From Ceratodon purpureus (taxonomy: Eukaryota; Streptophyta; Bryopsida; Pseudoditrichales; Ditrichaceae), in assembly GCA_014871385.1 (NCBI GenBank), contig CM026433.1:9613433-9677432 (forward strand): a stretch of DNA of 64,000 bases, read 5' to 3'. The stretch's first letter is position 1. The number at the start of each line of letters is the position of its first letter. Positions 37,812-57,904 of the stretch are shown in pieces. The translations under genes were made by a program, and so were the position numbers. Below the pieces are notes generated by a model that did not search any database, was not told where the DNA came from, and worked only from the letters and a program-made list of their open reading frames with translations.

Positions 37812-39265
37812 ATGGCGATGCGGAGGTTGGCTTCGTCCTCGCTCCGTGCACGGACCTTCTGCTCTTCCTCTTCGGGTCCAGCTCAATTGGCTGGCGTTCA
37901 AGCGATTTCCGAGCCCGTGTTGACTCATGGTGAGATTGGGGAGGTTTCCGGCATCCCTGAAGAGCATCTCAAGCGGAAGGTGAGATGGTTTTGTACAGCA
38001 TTTTGTTCTGTCTTACTTTTCTAGTTATGGGATGTTGGTTTTGTTCTGTTTCGTTGTTGTGATGTCGCACATTGTGGAACCCTAATTCTCTCTGGGTTTG
38101 GAAAAGACCTAATTTCTGGCTCTGTTTTGGATTTTGTAGTTTTGGGTTTGTGTAGGGTTTTGTTTTAGGTGACGTTGAGGTGTGTTTGAGCTTGAATGTG
38201 AGTAATGTGGAGTTGCAGGTGGTGATTTATTCTCCTTCCCGTTGTACTACGCAATCGGGGCCGGCAACTTCGCAGTGGAAGATTAGCTTTGGATCGGTCA
38301 ACAAGTGAGTTCGATGTTTTTGTTTTTGTGAGCAGAGCAGGTTGGTTGTTTCATGGGCTTAGCTTTTGTATCTCTTGTTGATGTCTGGGGGAGGTTTTGG
38401 GTTCGGGACTTTGTCCAGTTCTTCACTTTTTGCAAATATTTAGGGTAGAGTAGGATGATGTGCGGATTGTTGGTTTAAGGGTTTTAGGTTTTCTATGATG
38501 GTTGAGTGTTTGATGGGTGAATTCTCTGTGTGGGCAGATGGGAGAATCCTTTGATGGGCTGGACATCGACGGGAGATCCTTACCACAGTGTGGGTGAGGC
38601 CTCTCTCAACTTCGACTCTAAAGACAGGGCAGTCGAGTTTGCTGAGAAGTATGGCTGGCAATACACGGTGAGTTATTTGCTTCTGGGACCCTCTGTATTC
38701 CAGGAGTTTTGGAATTAGTGCTAGCGGAGGACATGTTTGTTTCGGTAACTAACTGTTGAATTCCATCAGAGCTTAAATCACCAGGTATTATGAAAAGCTA
38801 CCAGCCGCTGTCCTGAAATACGAAATAGTTTGTCATGCTCCGCTGTTTAGAGATTTTGTTTAACCTACTTGGCTTCTTGTTGTACTCGTCATTAAATATA
38901 AAAACCTTTTGCTGAAAGTTCAGCATTTCTACATTCTTTTGACTGTTGTGAGGTCTTACTCAACTCTGTTTGGTGCGGCTTATGTTGCAGGTCCGGGAAC
39001 CTCAGCAGGCAGCGCTTAAGGTTTGTAACGCGACATGCTACCATTCTTCTTAGTAGCAATCTATTATGAGTAGAGACCTGCTCAGCATCTCAGCATTTAA
39101 GAAACTATTATAGATGTGATTCATGGCATTAAAAGCTTTCGTGTGCTGATTTATTGATGCTATCACCGTTGACCTCTACTGAACATGAGGTCATGCTACA
39201 CTATGCAGCCGAGGGCGTACGCAGACAACTTCAAATGGAAAGGTCCAGCTCCAGAGTTCGACTAG
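37812..39265 (+). CDS. NDUFS4: NDUFS4, 18-kDa accessory subunit of mitochondrial complex I
   Basis: Five exons give a 156-residue protein: 37812-37979, 38219-38304, 38538-38667, 38991-39020 and 39209-39265, all with GT/AG introns and consistent phases. The first 25 or so residues ([16 protein letters not shown]) are Arg/Ser-rich without acids, as in a mitochondrial presequence. Family landmarks are [40 protein letters not shown], the [17 protein letters not shown] block and the C-terminal YADNFKWKG. The length matches plant homologues (about 154 residues; FRO1 in Arabidopsis). The subunit sits in the matrix arm and helps assemble and stabilise the NADH-oxidising module. The first ATG is used; a second ATG two codons on is equally compatible. 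Confidence 0.95.
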
Positions 39266-39269
39266 TTCT

Positions 39270-40833
39270 GATGATCTCGGTAGCTGTTTGACCACCACAT
39301 CTTCGATGCTTCAGAGATGCCTCTCCGGTCCCTGACTCAACTTCAACCATTAGAAAAACACCCGGTCTTTCGTGTAGTCGAGGACATCATTTGGACATCC
39401 CAGAAGCATAGTGTGTTTGGTTTGCTGGTGTTAAGAATGGCAGCAGCTCAAAGCTTTTGTAGGTCCTTGAGATTCTGATTTTCAGCAAACCTGTGTTTCT
39501 GTGGTTACATCTTTGGATACCTGAATAGATTTGATCAATCTCGTGATTGTTATCCTCTTGGATCAGTATTGACAACATGAAGGCCTATTCCGGATCATGT
39601 TAGCTTAGTTCTTTGATTCATGGATATGCCAATTGGCGAAAGACAGCAATAAGCAATGTACAACGCTGGTGTTGGAAAGTTGAAATCAATGATTCAAACA
39701 GGCATCAGTTTTGAAGAAATCTGATCTGTGTTGCTTTGCTAAGGTAGAGGTTCTCTTCATGTCAATTGTTTTGTATTACTCTTTTCAGTTTGGGTTTTTG
39801 AAAAGATTTTCTTAGAAGTGATGAGAATTATCCACCTGGCTCTTCACGCTGGCTGCAGAAGAGATTGGAATTTTACCTGAGAATTTTTTTTGTTTGCAAC
39901 AAGGTTTAATGTATCATTGGTGGAGGTTACCCATTTCAATTCCTTTGTTGCCTTTCTTTGTATCTTTAGTGTACATTCTCCATGGCAAGTTGTCTGAACT
40001 GAATGTAGAGAATTGATCAAGTCTTGATGGTTACAAGAATGAAGAGTGTTTTGAGGAATCTTTCACCCATTTTCATAGCAACACTCATTGATTGCTTTGA
40101 ATTAACGTTGTAGTAAGTAGGCATACTACACAATAAACAGTCATGGAATTAAATCAAGTAAATTTTCTTACTTCTCCCAAATGATGAAATTTGCATGAAT
40201 TATATGTTGGCTTAAGGACAGAAGTTTTTGGAAAGAACTGGGTTATAATTTTTAAATTTTGAATACAAAATTGTTTGATAACAAGAACAAAAATTTGTAG
40301 GTAACAATATCAATCAATATACATCTAGGCATTCATTATTTTAAGCTATAAATACCGGAATGTTTTTTAAAAGTGTTGTATGAATTACTGAAAAATTGGG
40401 GAGAAATACAACAATGAATATTGATTTATATTCAATATCAATATATTATTCATTCATTTTGTTAAATTGACATTCAACAATGAGTTTTGGGGAATAAATG
40501 AGGGAGAAATATCAATATACCTACAATATTCATAAATTGTAGGTAACAATATGAATCAATATTCATTGTTAGAATAATACAACATAAATTGATTTTTCTA
40601 AAGAATAACAATTTGAATTTGTCACTAAAAGAAAACCATACCATTTTATAATGATAAGATATACTTCATAAATCTGAATAATTTCTTCTTTTTATTGCAT
40701 GATATTTGTTTTAATGCTCCAATGATATCAATCTAGGCTAAACAAATAAAATTATTTCTTATCTTTTGTTTTATTTAATTAATAGAAAATAACAATGGAT
40801 TGAGTGATTGGAGCTTTTCTACGGCCATTTTAG
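39270..40833 (+). other. NDUFS4 3' flank and AT-rich segment absent from the inverted copy
   Basis: The first part is probably NDUFS4 3' UTR. From about 39500 to 40740 there is no counterpart in the inverted duplicate, which passes directly from the 39480 region to the 40745 region. Expected upstream IFT144 WD40 exons were looked for here and not found. About 40130-40800 is strongly AT-rich with repeated ATTGTAGGTAACAATAT-like words. Confidence 0.55.
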
Positions 40834-48218
<7,385 letters not shown>

Positions 48219-51041
48219 TTGTAGATTAAGTATTTGAAAGCTCAACTTGTAGATTTGATATAAGTGTTCAAACTAACTTTGATGCCCATCACAAACCTTC
48301 GATAAACTTACTCACTTTGTATAGAGAAGAATATATAAAGGGATTTATTTGCTTCTACATTCCTATAACTCCATCTAAATCAAGTGTAAGTGCAGGATCC
48401 ATTCCATTTTTTATTTTTTTCTTTCATGGGGAAATGGTTGGGTTTGGTGATGGTTTCTAATAGCCATTAACAAAGGTCACTACAACTTTGATGCTTGAAG
48501 ACAATTTTTGTATCACATGCATGATATTCAATTATTGTTCAAATTAACTATTGTATTTGTAACTGTAAAAAGTTTGAAATACAAAGAATGATGATTGCAA
48601 AAAGAATGTTTTGAACATGTAATGTATTGATTCAATTCAACAATTCAAATTTTTTAAGAATAAAACAAAAATGAAAAAAACTACAATTAAATCATAGATT
48701 GCAACTATAGTGTGTAGAAATATACGTAGACACAAGTATGTAGTAAAATAATTTATGTTATTGCTTGTTATTTCTACCATAGGAGAAATAGAGTAAATCT
48801 ATTGAAGGTCATTGGAAAATATTGTATGCATCTCCATAACTTACAGAAATAAGAACCATTTTATGTTGAAGAAAGTTCATTGCACTAATACATAGATCTT
48901 TGATACACATTACTAATGCAAAAATATAATAAGATAATATTAAATTCACCCTTTTAAATACTTTTTAATATTTTACAACTTCAACCAAACATTTTGAATT
49001 GTAAATGAACAGAATTCTTGCCTCACCTAACAATCACGAAATGTCTTTGCTAAAATGCAAAACAAATTTAAGGCTCTGATAAAATATAACTAATTGCAAT
49101 TTATGATATTATATTAAGACACTCTACAAGCTCTTGAATCAATTTCTTGCATTTTTTACCAAATGTAAATTCCTTGGCTGGTTTATTTATTGGATATTCT
49201 TCAACCAGTGTCTTTTACATGACACTTGACTCCTACAAAATTCTTCAATCTTTTTTCGAACTTCAAGTACAATTTAACTCTTAAACTTCCTGACTATGTT
49301 TCACCAAAAAATGCTTCAAAATTGCCATTCCAATGTAAAAAGCACGAATGACTAAAAAATCATTACTTCCTGATTCAAAAAATATTCAATGAGATTATTG
49401 TAGTAGATAAGTCAAAAAAAATCATCATAATTAACCGTAGATATTAGAAGATTATGGCAATTGAAATTTAAAAACAAACTTTTTTGACACGATTTTTGAC
49501 TAGGTCGACACACTCTAAATCTTTTTTTCTTAGATATTTAGCATTATGGATTTTGGAAGTTTTGGTGAATGACAAAAACAACTAAGTTAACCAATTGTAT
49601 AAAAACAATTACACATAAAAGACAAGTGTAGCATGTTGAAACAATATTTTTAATACGTTGAATACAAAAGAATGCTAATTCATGTTTCTTTCCTAGAAAT
49701 TCCTTCATTTTATAAAGTTCCGATCCAAACGGTCAAAGTAAATATTGATGTCCATTCTTTAAATAAAAAAAATAAAAAACCTAAAAAAATAAAAATATCT
49801 AACTTTTATAAAGGAAAGAAGAAGTTTTTTTAGTACACTACCCAACACAGTGAGAAAACTTTGATATTTTGTAGAGTGAACATTTTGTACTTAAAGAATT
49901 ATTTTTGTTGGAGAAATCTCAAAGCTGACAACATTAAGTATTTATAGAAATAATCTTAGAGGTAAAAGATGTATTTAGCATAGCTACCCAAATTGCCCGC
50001 CGAACACAAAATTTCACTTCGGGTACCATAACTTTCTTTTTAAATGTCTAATTGAAAAAAAAAACTAGAATACCCCAAAGTCCTTGTTACGGCAAACATT
50101 CACAAAAAGTTTCAGAAAACCTTGATTTAAATTGAAGTCACAGGTACCCAAATTCTTAAAAAGTCCAAATGGTGTAAATTGTCCTTTACAATTTAATTTG
50201 GAGGAGTTGAAAGAACAATAAAAAGCAAACTCCAATGTTTACCTCCAATTTACTTGGATTGTAAACTTCTGTAAAGTAGCTCTAGCTACTAAAATTTTAT
50301 TTCTATTATAATTTGAGTTTTGACTATGAGGGATCCAATGTTGCTAATGAAGATTTAAATTTGTTCCACTCTTCATTTGATGAAGTGACCAAAATTATAA
50401 AACAAAGGATTTGCATTAAGGTTGGATGTCCTAAAACCACCAGCATACTCATATGCAACATGTAGCTCTCCCCAGAACCACTACTTGTAATGTCAAAATT
50501 CCATGAATTGTGGATCTGGTGCTTGGGTTTAGGTCGCCAAGTGTAGAAGTTTTATATGTCATATGTTTTCAGTATGGGTGGTGCCTGAAATGGTTTTGGA
50601 GTATAAAAGACATTGTTCAAAGTATTTGCTCGTAGGTGGAATTGGAGAAGAAAAAAAATGTGGTTTTCCTATTTAGGTGTCATGGTATGTGGTTGACGTA
50701 TACACGGTTTAGTAGACGCTGCAGTCATGCTTTCACATTTTAATCAGGGCACACTCCATACTCGTCCATGACAAAAATGCACACGTTCCAGGTCCCAAAA
50801 AAAAAAACCATTCCCGGCAATACAATGAGCATTAAGGTGCAGTTTATCATTCATGAGAGAGAGGTTCAATGCCTAACTTAGTAGCAGTAGAAAGAGAAAT
50901 TGTGCATTAGCAAAAGGTTTGCAAGGTACCATTTGCACAGCTCAATCCATATTGCCATGCAATTTAATCATAGGCCTTATTTTGAAATGGTGATTGACAA
51001 AAGTAGCTCACTAACTTCAACTTTTTACATGTTGAGTGCAG
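48219..51041. other. AT-rich intergenic DNA
   Basis: The first few hundred bases should carry the IFT144 3' UTR. After that I see no open frame with a recognisable product and no defined repeat. Confidence 0.45.
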
Positions 51042-51215
51042 GTGCAAGCCAAGGTGTGCAACATGTCTCCCCAGGATCTAGCTACTGATGTAGGATTTAA
51101 CAACTCCGAAGATGAAGATTACCAAGATCCAAATTGTGAGCTGGGCAGTCGAGATGAGTTCATAGATGGAGGCTGTTCAAGTAGCAGCAAGGCCGAGGAA
51201 GATAGCAACACCTAG
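51042..51215 (+). other. Acidic, serine-rich exon-like open frame
   Basis: After TGAGTGCAG, a plausible acceptor, 57 codons read open to a TAG at 51213-51215. The peptide contains NNSEDEDYQDP and GGCSSSSKAEEDSNT, a biased but protein-like composition in a region that otherwise looks non-coding. Acidic tracts like this occur in several plant nuclear proteins, but I cannot name a family. Neighbouring exons were not found. It may be a terminal exon relic. Confidence 0.3.
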
Positions 51216-51779
51216 CCAGTGGATTATGGCGCCGTTAACCCCTAAAATTCTGCAAAACCCAAAGTGGGTCGCAGGTACTTTGGGCATGCTGCCGCAATTA
51301 AAAATTTTAATATTTTTTGACACCCTTTTCATTGTAGATTCGATACTCTTTTTACTCATCATACTCTATTGGAGGTACTTTATTTCATTGCATTTGGTTC
51401 TTTTCTGTGATTACAAGACTTAATCAAATTCGTTTGCAACCAACTGGGCATGTTCTGATAATGATGTTGTAAATTTTGACCAATGAATAATGTGGCAGTT
51501 TATTATGGACGCAGTGTCTGGGTGCATGCTCGGCTTGATTTTTTTTGCAATAATCTCAACTTATGAACATAACACTGTAACAAACCTCCCAACAAGTTTG
51601 CAATCAACTCTCAAAAAACTTCACAATAATAAAGACAAAGGATAGATAAAAACTCAATAGAACTGTATAAACTATAAAGATCAAAATATATTGTCTAAGG
51701 CTCACCACCCAACCATAGAGAAGTGATCACAAAAGAAGTGTCTCACCTTCTCACCTTCCTTCTTAAAACAAACTAGACT

Positions 51780-52200
51780 CTATTTCAGAACATGTCTCAG
51801 AGTCTATCCTATTCATAGATCTTTCTAGATCATTCTATCTTTTTTACTTCTATATTTGGAATAAAGATAATCCATAGTAGAATTTCCTATATCTGGGATA
51901 AAGATAATCCATAGATCATTCTAGATCCTTCTATCTATTTAACCTAGAGACTCTTCTAGATCTTTCTATCTTCTTTACTCTTATATTTGGGGTAAAGATA
52001 ATTCATAACCATCATTAGTCTAATTTTAGTTCACTTCATCTTAAGTTGTCTAACTCTTGTCCACATGTTCTCAATCTGGAGCGGTCTGTCTCCAATGCAC
52101 AAATATGGACCTGTCTAAGTCCAATGCACATGTTTTCAATCTAGAGTTATGTGACTCCAATCCATCCATCCTCAATTGGGAGTTGTCTAACTCCTTTCAT
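51780..52200. repeat. Degenerate tandem repeats
   Basis: From 51800 to 52010, variants of TAGATCTTTCTATCTTCTTTA plus GGGATAAAGATAATCCATAG recur three to four times. From 52055 to 52200 a second family repeats TCCAATGCACAT, TCAATCTGGAG and TGTCTAACTCC. Confidence 0.55.
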
Positions 52201-55012
52201 CCTCTGCTTACACACTGCCATATGAGATTAGAAGATTTCATCCATTTATCATCATAGTTACCTTACAACCACCCATCCATGCATGTCCACCATCTCATGA
52301 GACTGTAGCCAACTCATTAGACTGTCACCACATTTCATCAGACCATATCAGCCTTGACCAAACTTTGAAATTGTTCTTAGTTTTTTTTTCCAAGCCTTTT
52401 ATTTTGCATTATCTCAACTTGAAGCCCTACATATGTATGTAATTTTTCAATTTTGATTGCACATAGAACTTCAGTTATTGAATTTCAAAATATACAAACA
52501 CATTCGAGCATGAGGCCAAAAAAAAAGAAAAAAAGGTTTGTTTCTTATTAGCTTGAAATCTGTACGGTCAAAAATTTGAAAATTTCATCATGTCTTTGGT
52601 TCTATGTGAAATACAACATCTTTTGTTTAAAAGTTGATTTTGGAAATTTTTTGGAATTTAAAAAAAAGAAATCAGTGTTTTAGAGGTGGAAATTTGCAAA
52701 AACAGGCCTAGAATTTTAGGGGTTAAACGGAGCCACGCTGCTATGGACTATGCAGGTCAACGAGGAGCATTAGGGTTTTATTGGGAGCATCAAAGGGAGG
52801 CGGCAGAACAACGATAGTTGAGGCCAAGGACACCTATGCGCAAAGAGGCCTGCGCCCTATCGTGCCATTTGGAAACCTTTGCCTTTGGAAACCAAAATTA
52901 ATTGTTTCAAAGATGCTTAGAATTTGAAAACGTTGAGGAATATAATAATTTAGTAAAGCTATTTTGTCAAAGTCCTTTCTAAAATTTGTAAGATAAAATA
53001 TTGTGGATAAGTTATTAAAGTTGATTTTTCCATGAAGGGGAGCTTTCTTGATAAAAGGGTTTTTGGCTCTACAAATGTTACAAAAGGAATTTTCAATTGG
53101 AATAGCAATGACATTGCCTTCCTAATTGATTATAATGGTTGGAATTTTTTTTAATATGGTAGGACTACTACAGTCAATGAAACAAATCAATGAAACAAAA
53201 ACTAAGTCATTGTAATGGAATGATAATTACCACATTAAAAAAACTAAATACAAAATAATAGAATAGGGTTCCTTTAAATTTTCAAAAGTCCCTTTGATTC
53301 AATTGTATATTAACGTAAACAATATATTGCATTCCCTTAAAGCATACATTAATGAATATTTATTGTTTTACCAAAATCGAATTAAATTACATCAAACATA
53401 TATTGATATAAAATTACATATCAATAAAATATCTATTAAAATCTATAATTTATGTAGTAACAAATTCACAATGATGTTATTTATTATATAAACGATGAAT
53501 ATAAAAGCTTCTAAATAAGCCATCAATCATCTCTTATATTATAATCCATTTAAAATACTATTAATAGATAATAAGTACTTATTATATTAAATGTTTTTTT
53601 CCTAAGTTTTTTGTAAATTCATAAATTTTGGCTTGAATAAACCTTATAAAATAATATATTCCTTTATGAAAAATTAGTGATCATCATTTGTTGTTTGACG
53701 TACTTTCTTGATGAAAACCATCATACATTGGTTACTATAAAAACTTTGTTCAAATTTGTCATGTTCATTTGTAGAATTAGAGCTCATAGCAGGTGCATTA
53801 TGGTCATTCTTATTAAATTCCATAATACATATTTGGACTATTTACAATATTCAAGAGTTTAGTATTAACTTTTAGCTCAAGGATCCAATTTTTGTAATTT
53901 TTTCATTTAATAACAAAATTTTCTTTACCATGGCATAGAATCCTTTAAATAAAAAAGCATCATATTTTCAAATAATCTTAGTCTTGCAAAAAGAAGTCCC
54001 CTTTCTTCTACTTATTAGTGCGTATATGAAATCTTTAATAGATAAATGTATGAGATGGTTTTATACCAATGCTATTTAGAATTAAAAATATATTGTCCAT
54101 GCAATGCCTCATCTATAGATTGAACCAAAGCCAATAATAAAGACAAAGCACACTAGTACATACTAAGGCCAAAGCATACTAATGGATATTTTAAAGTTAA
54201 AAAATTATTTTAGTTTCTTATATCTTACATGAAATTGTGATGTAAATTGAGATATCTTATCTAATATTGATTTTTTATTTTATTTATTTGTTTTTGGGGC
54301 AAAATATCATAATATATGGTCATAAAGTAAAATTTACAGTTTTTTAATTATGTCTCTAATTTATCGATAGCCTGTCAATAGCACAATTTTTGAAGAATTT
54401 GAAGTTATGATGCAAAAGTTACGGGTGTTAAAAAGATCTACATGAATTAAGACAACTTATATCTAATCTTCATACTTCATTTTCTACCTATGCTAAGTGT
54501 CCTTCACAGTGGTAGAAAGAAACATGGTTAATTTTCAAATAGTCGGCACTTGCAATATAATATGTCCAATATTTTATCATTCATATACATTGATGAAAGT
54601 TTTCATCTAGCATAAAAGCTTATTCTAAAAGACAATTCCTATCTAGTATTGCAATTTTCATCCAGCTTGTAGTTTCCGTCCATATGGTAGTTTTCGTCCA
54701 TAATACATTTTTCATGTGCATGGACGTTTTTAACCATAGATATGTTTTTATTTGAATTGTAGCTTTCATCCAGTACTAATATATCATCCAACTTGTGTGA
54801 CCTAGCAATCACAATTACAAAGGTGCGTCTTCAAAATTCTAGAAAAGTATTGTGATTGTACTTAAAAAGAATTTAGATAAATTTGACTTTTACTTCAATC
54901 ATTTTGAATATTTTCGTGGTTGTTAAGACTTCTCGTGGATAAGAATATATCTATTGTTTGGATTTTCAATTGAATATTTTTTTTTTAACCTTTTGGACAT
55001 TTTTAATTTGGA
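52200..55012. other. Intergenic DNA without a recognisable gene
   Basis: AT-rich, with only short uninformative open frames. Around 54640-54790 the word TTTCATCCAG/TTTCGTCCAT recurs several times. No terminal repeats were found. Confidence 0.4.
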
Positions 55013-56839
55013 GAGTGTAAGGAAATTACAACACACCTCTAACACATAAGAATCCCGTGTCTTTTAGGACATCCCAAATCATGTTTAAAAAAACAAGTGG
55101 ATGTTGGAAAGGTTGTCGTGCAGACATGAGAATATCTAAGACGTAGCAAAAACAAATGGGGACATTGGAAAAAACATGCAGACATCCCCCTAGCACGCGC
55201 GTCTCTGGGTGATTTCGGGGGGCAGTGAAGTTTTGCAACGTAGGCGCCACGTCATGACACATCAGCGAAGGAATTTTCTGAGCAGTGCCACATGGGCGGA
55301 GGATGTCATCGCTGCCATGGTGATGTGGCGGACCACGTGGACCTGCCATTTTCTGACGTGGCGGCGCAAAATTCTAACGTGTCTGCCGCGAAGGTCCGGC
55401 GTGGCCTGCCACGTAAGCTTAGTTTTCAGTGTTTTTTTAGTTCAAATTGCGTTACTGTAGACGTCACCGGGGACATCACCGTGGTTTTCGAGACGTCTTT
55501 GTGGTGACAGCGTGATGTCCACACCGATGTCTGTGCGGACATGAACTGTATCCGACATTTGTTATAGTCGACATCTCCATGCTGTAGAATTTGTCATGGT
55601 TGACATGGCCATGTCAACGTGCACGGGATGTGTGGAAGGGTGTTCTTGCAGACATGAAGGTGTCTTTGCAACCACAAAGGTGTTTCTGCAGCCATGAAGG
55701 TGACATTTGATCACAATGAAGTGAAGGAAAGACGATCACATGAAGAAAGGAATAAAGGAGGAAAGGAGAAAAGAAGAAAAGAAGAAGATGGAGAGCAAGA
55801 ATGAAGTTAGGAAAAAAACCCCCTCGGATTTTTTTGAAGTACCTTTCAGTTTTTAGGTCGCCATTTCTCCATCCTAGCTCGGATTGGGACGTGCCTTAGC
55901 TTCGTAGAAAGCTAATTTGATTTTACATCTACCCTAAAACTTTCAGAAGCATAGAACCAAAATCCTAGGACTGATTGCTAAAAATCCGAGACCCTTCCTC
56001 CAGCCGCACTCCTTTGACAACCTCAACTTCAAGAAGCCATATCTCACTACCTATAACTCGGAATTGGACGTGCTTACTACCATTGGAAAGCCGTACAAAA
56101 GATCTACAACCATGTCAATTCTCACTCTACTCAGACAAGAAACGACGGACTGATAGGGAAAAGTATAGGAGACACTCCTTGGAGACACAAAAAGCTTGAA
56201 AACAAGCTCTCAAATACAAGATTAGAAGCCGCCAAAGTGGCGGCTCACCCTAACCCTACCAAGGCTCAAAGCCCTAATCTAAGGATGAATGTTGCCACCA
56301 ATGAACGAAAAATGGGTGAATGAACGTCACCATGTCTTAACAGATGTCTGTGTCGACATCTTCCGAGACATGTGGACGTCTTCGAAAAAGAAATAGAGAA
56401 GAAATTTGATATTGTAAATTTCATTTACAAAGAAAAATAAAAAAAGGTTCTTCAATCCCTTCCGGCCTTTTTTTGCTTCCTTTACTGACCCTGCCCTTCT
56501 TGTGGTTTTTTTCATTGCGGGCAGGAAGATACCTCGTAGTCCAGTAACTTCGGACCCATTATACCATCCGTCAGAACGAGGCTGTTGTCGATGTGGCAAT
56601 TTTGTGTTTAGAGGGATGTCCTTTGCCACGTCTTCATAGACGCGGACGTTTTTCCACACATCTTTGCGGTTTTAGGCTAGCATGCGCGTGTCTTGGCACA
56701 ATAAGTCCAATTTATCTCAAAAAACGCGTTAATGTCCTCACCATCTCCAAGACATGATTGACCGACACAGAGACATGACAAAAACACGACCATGTTTTTG
56801 GAGAACATCCCTAAAAACACAGGTTAATTTCTTACAGTG
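55013..56839. mobile_element. Probable non-autonomous CACTA-like DNA transposon
   Basis: The right end read inward is CACTGTAAGAAATTAACCTG, close to the CACTACAAGAAA-type end of plant En/Spm elements. The left end, GAGTGTAAGGAAATTACAAC near 55013, is a similar inverted terminus. Further matched words follow on both sides: CCTGTGTTTTTAGGGATG against CCCGTGTCTTTTAGGACA. Near both ends, short motifs (GACATG, GACGTC, ACGTGG) recur on both strands like subterminal transposase sites. The interior is GC-richer than the surroundings and shows no transposase. A 3-bp target duplication is not evident, perhaps because the left end has decayed. A short perfect hairpin (GCCGCC/GGCGGC) lies near 56230. Confidence 0.45.
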
Positions 56840-57426
56840 TAATGACCAAAAAGAGGATATTCACTCTTTTCAAAGAGGCTTGGGGTTTGAAAGTTGGTGA
56901 GAATAAGCCTAACTTCAATATCTACAAGAATTGATTATCCTTTATGGTTAAAATGTCTTTACAAAGCATACTTTTTGGGAATCAAAACTTAGATACACTC
57001 TTGGTGAGTGTCAAAAACAAATTTCAGAGTTATTTTGAACCTTACAATCTCCCAATTCCTACGGTGGATCGTGTTGTGATTAGTATACACCTTTTAACAC
57101 AAGGTAAGTTTAAGATCTTACTATTATAAATCTTATAAAGTATCTAATTTTAGAAATGAACATATTGCTATCACTAAAGGTCTATTTTGACAAGGATGTT
57201 TACTAAAGGTTTGTTTTGGCAATGATGTTTATTAAAGGTTTGTTTTGAGTATTATCAAGGATGTTCAGAGGTTAACCTTTAAAGTCTTATGAAGTTAGTA
57301 GACATGTGGCCTTATAATTGACATTTTATTAACAAGAAGTTTTAATTTGGGATTTCATTAAATCACTAGAATTGCAATGATGTAAATTTCTGTATTGAAT
57401 TCAAACCTCTAAAAGGTTTGAATCTG

Positions 57427-57587
57427 TTCCAAATACTTTAAAAGTATACCGTATCGTGTTGGTTGCAAAGTCGCTTCCAAACATTGAGAGGTTAAACCAA
57501 GTATGTCTCTTCCAAATACTTTAAAAGTATACTGTATCGTACTGGCTATAAAAGAGCTTCCAGATATTGAGAGGTTAAACCAAGTAT
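57427..57587. repeat. 83-bp tandem duplication
   Basis: TTCCAAATACTTTAAAAGTA to GAGGTTAAACCAAGTAT occurs at 57427-57504 and again at 57510-57587 with a few changes. Just upstream, at 57170-57255, a roughly 33-bp unit around AAAGGTTTGTTTTGGCAATG is present about three times. Confidence 0.85.
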
Positions 57588-57904
57588 ATCAAGCTGTGAA
57601 CAAAAATTAAGTTGGTGATCTTTAAAACCCTAATCCTATGACCTATTTCTCCAGCCGCCACAGCCGCCATAGCTGCCACAACTTGAGAGTCAACAATCAT
57701 TGACATACTAAATAGAGTAACTTTCCTCTGAACATAGGCGTGTACTCCAATACTCCAAGCCCCACTCCAGTTTTATTACGACACCTGAACACCAACCACA
57801 TGCATGCCATTAATATCCAAGACCTAAAGCATCAACACCATCCACACAAACCCAAAAGAGGGAAGAAGACGGCCCTAAAGCCGCCCTCAACACGCACATA
57901 TTAA

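Noticed and set aside
55026..55507. Open frames at the left end of the CACTA-like element
   Set aside because: They are short, overlap on both strands and have no transposase or other domain; they reflect GC-rich subterminal repeats.
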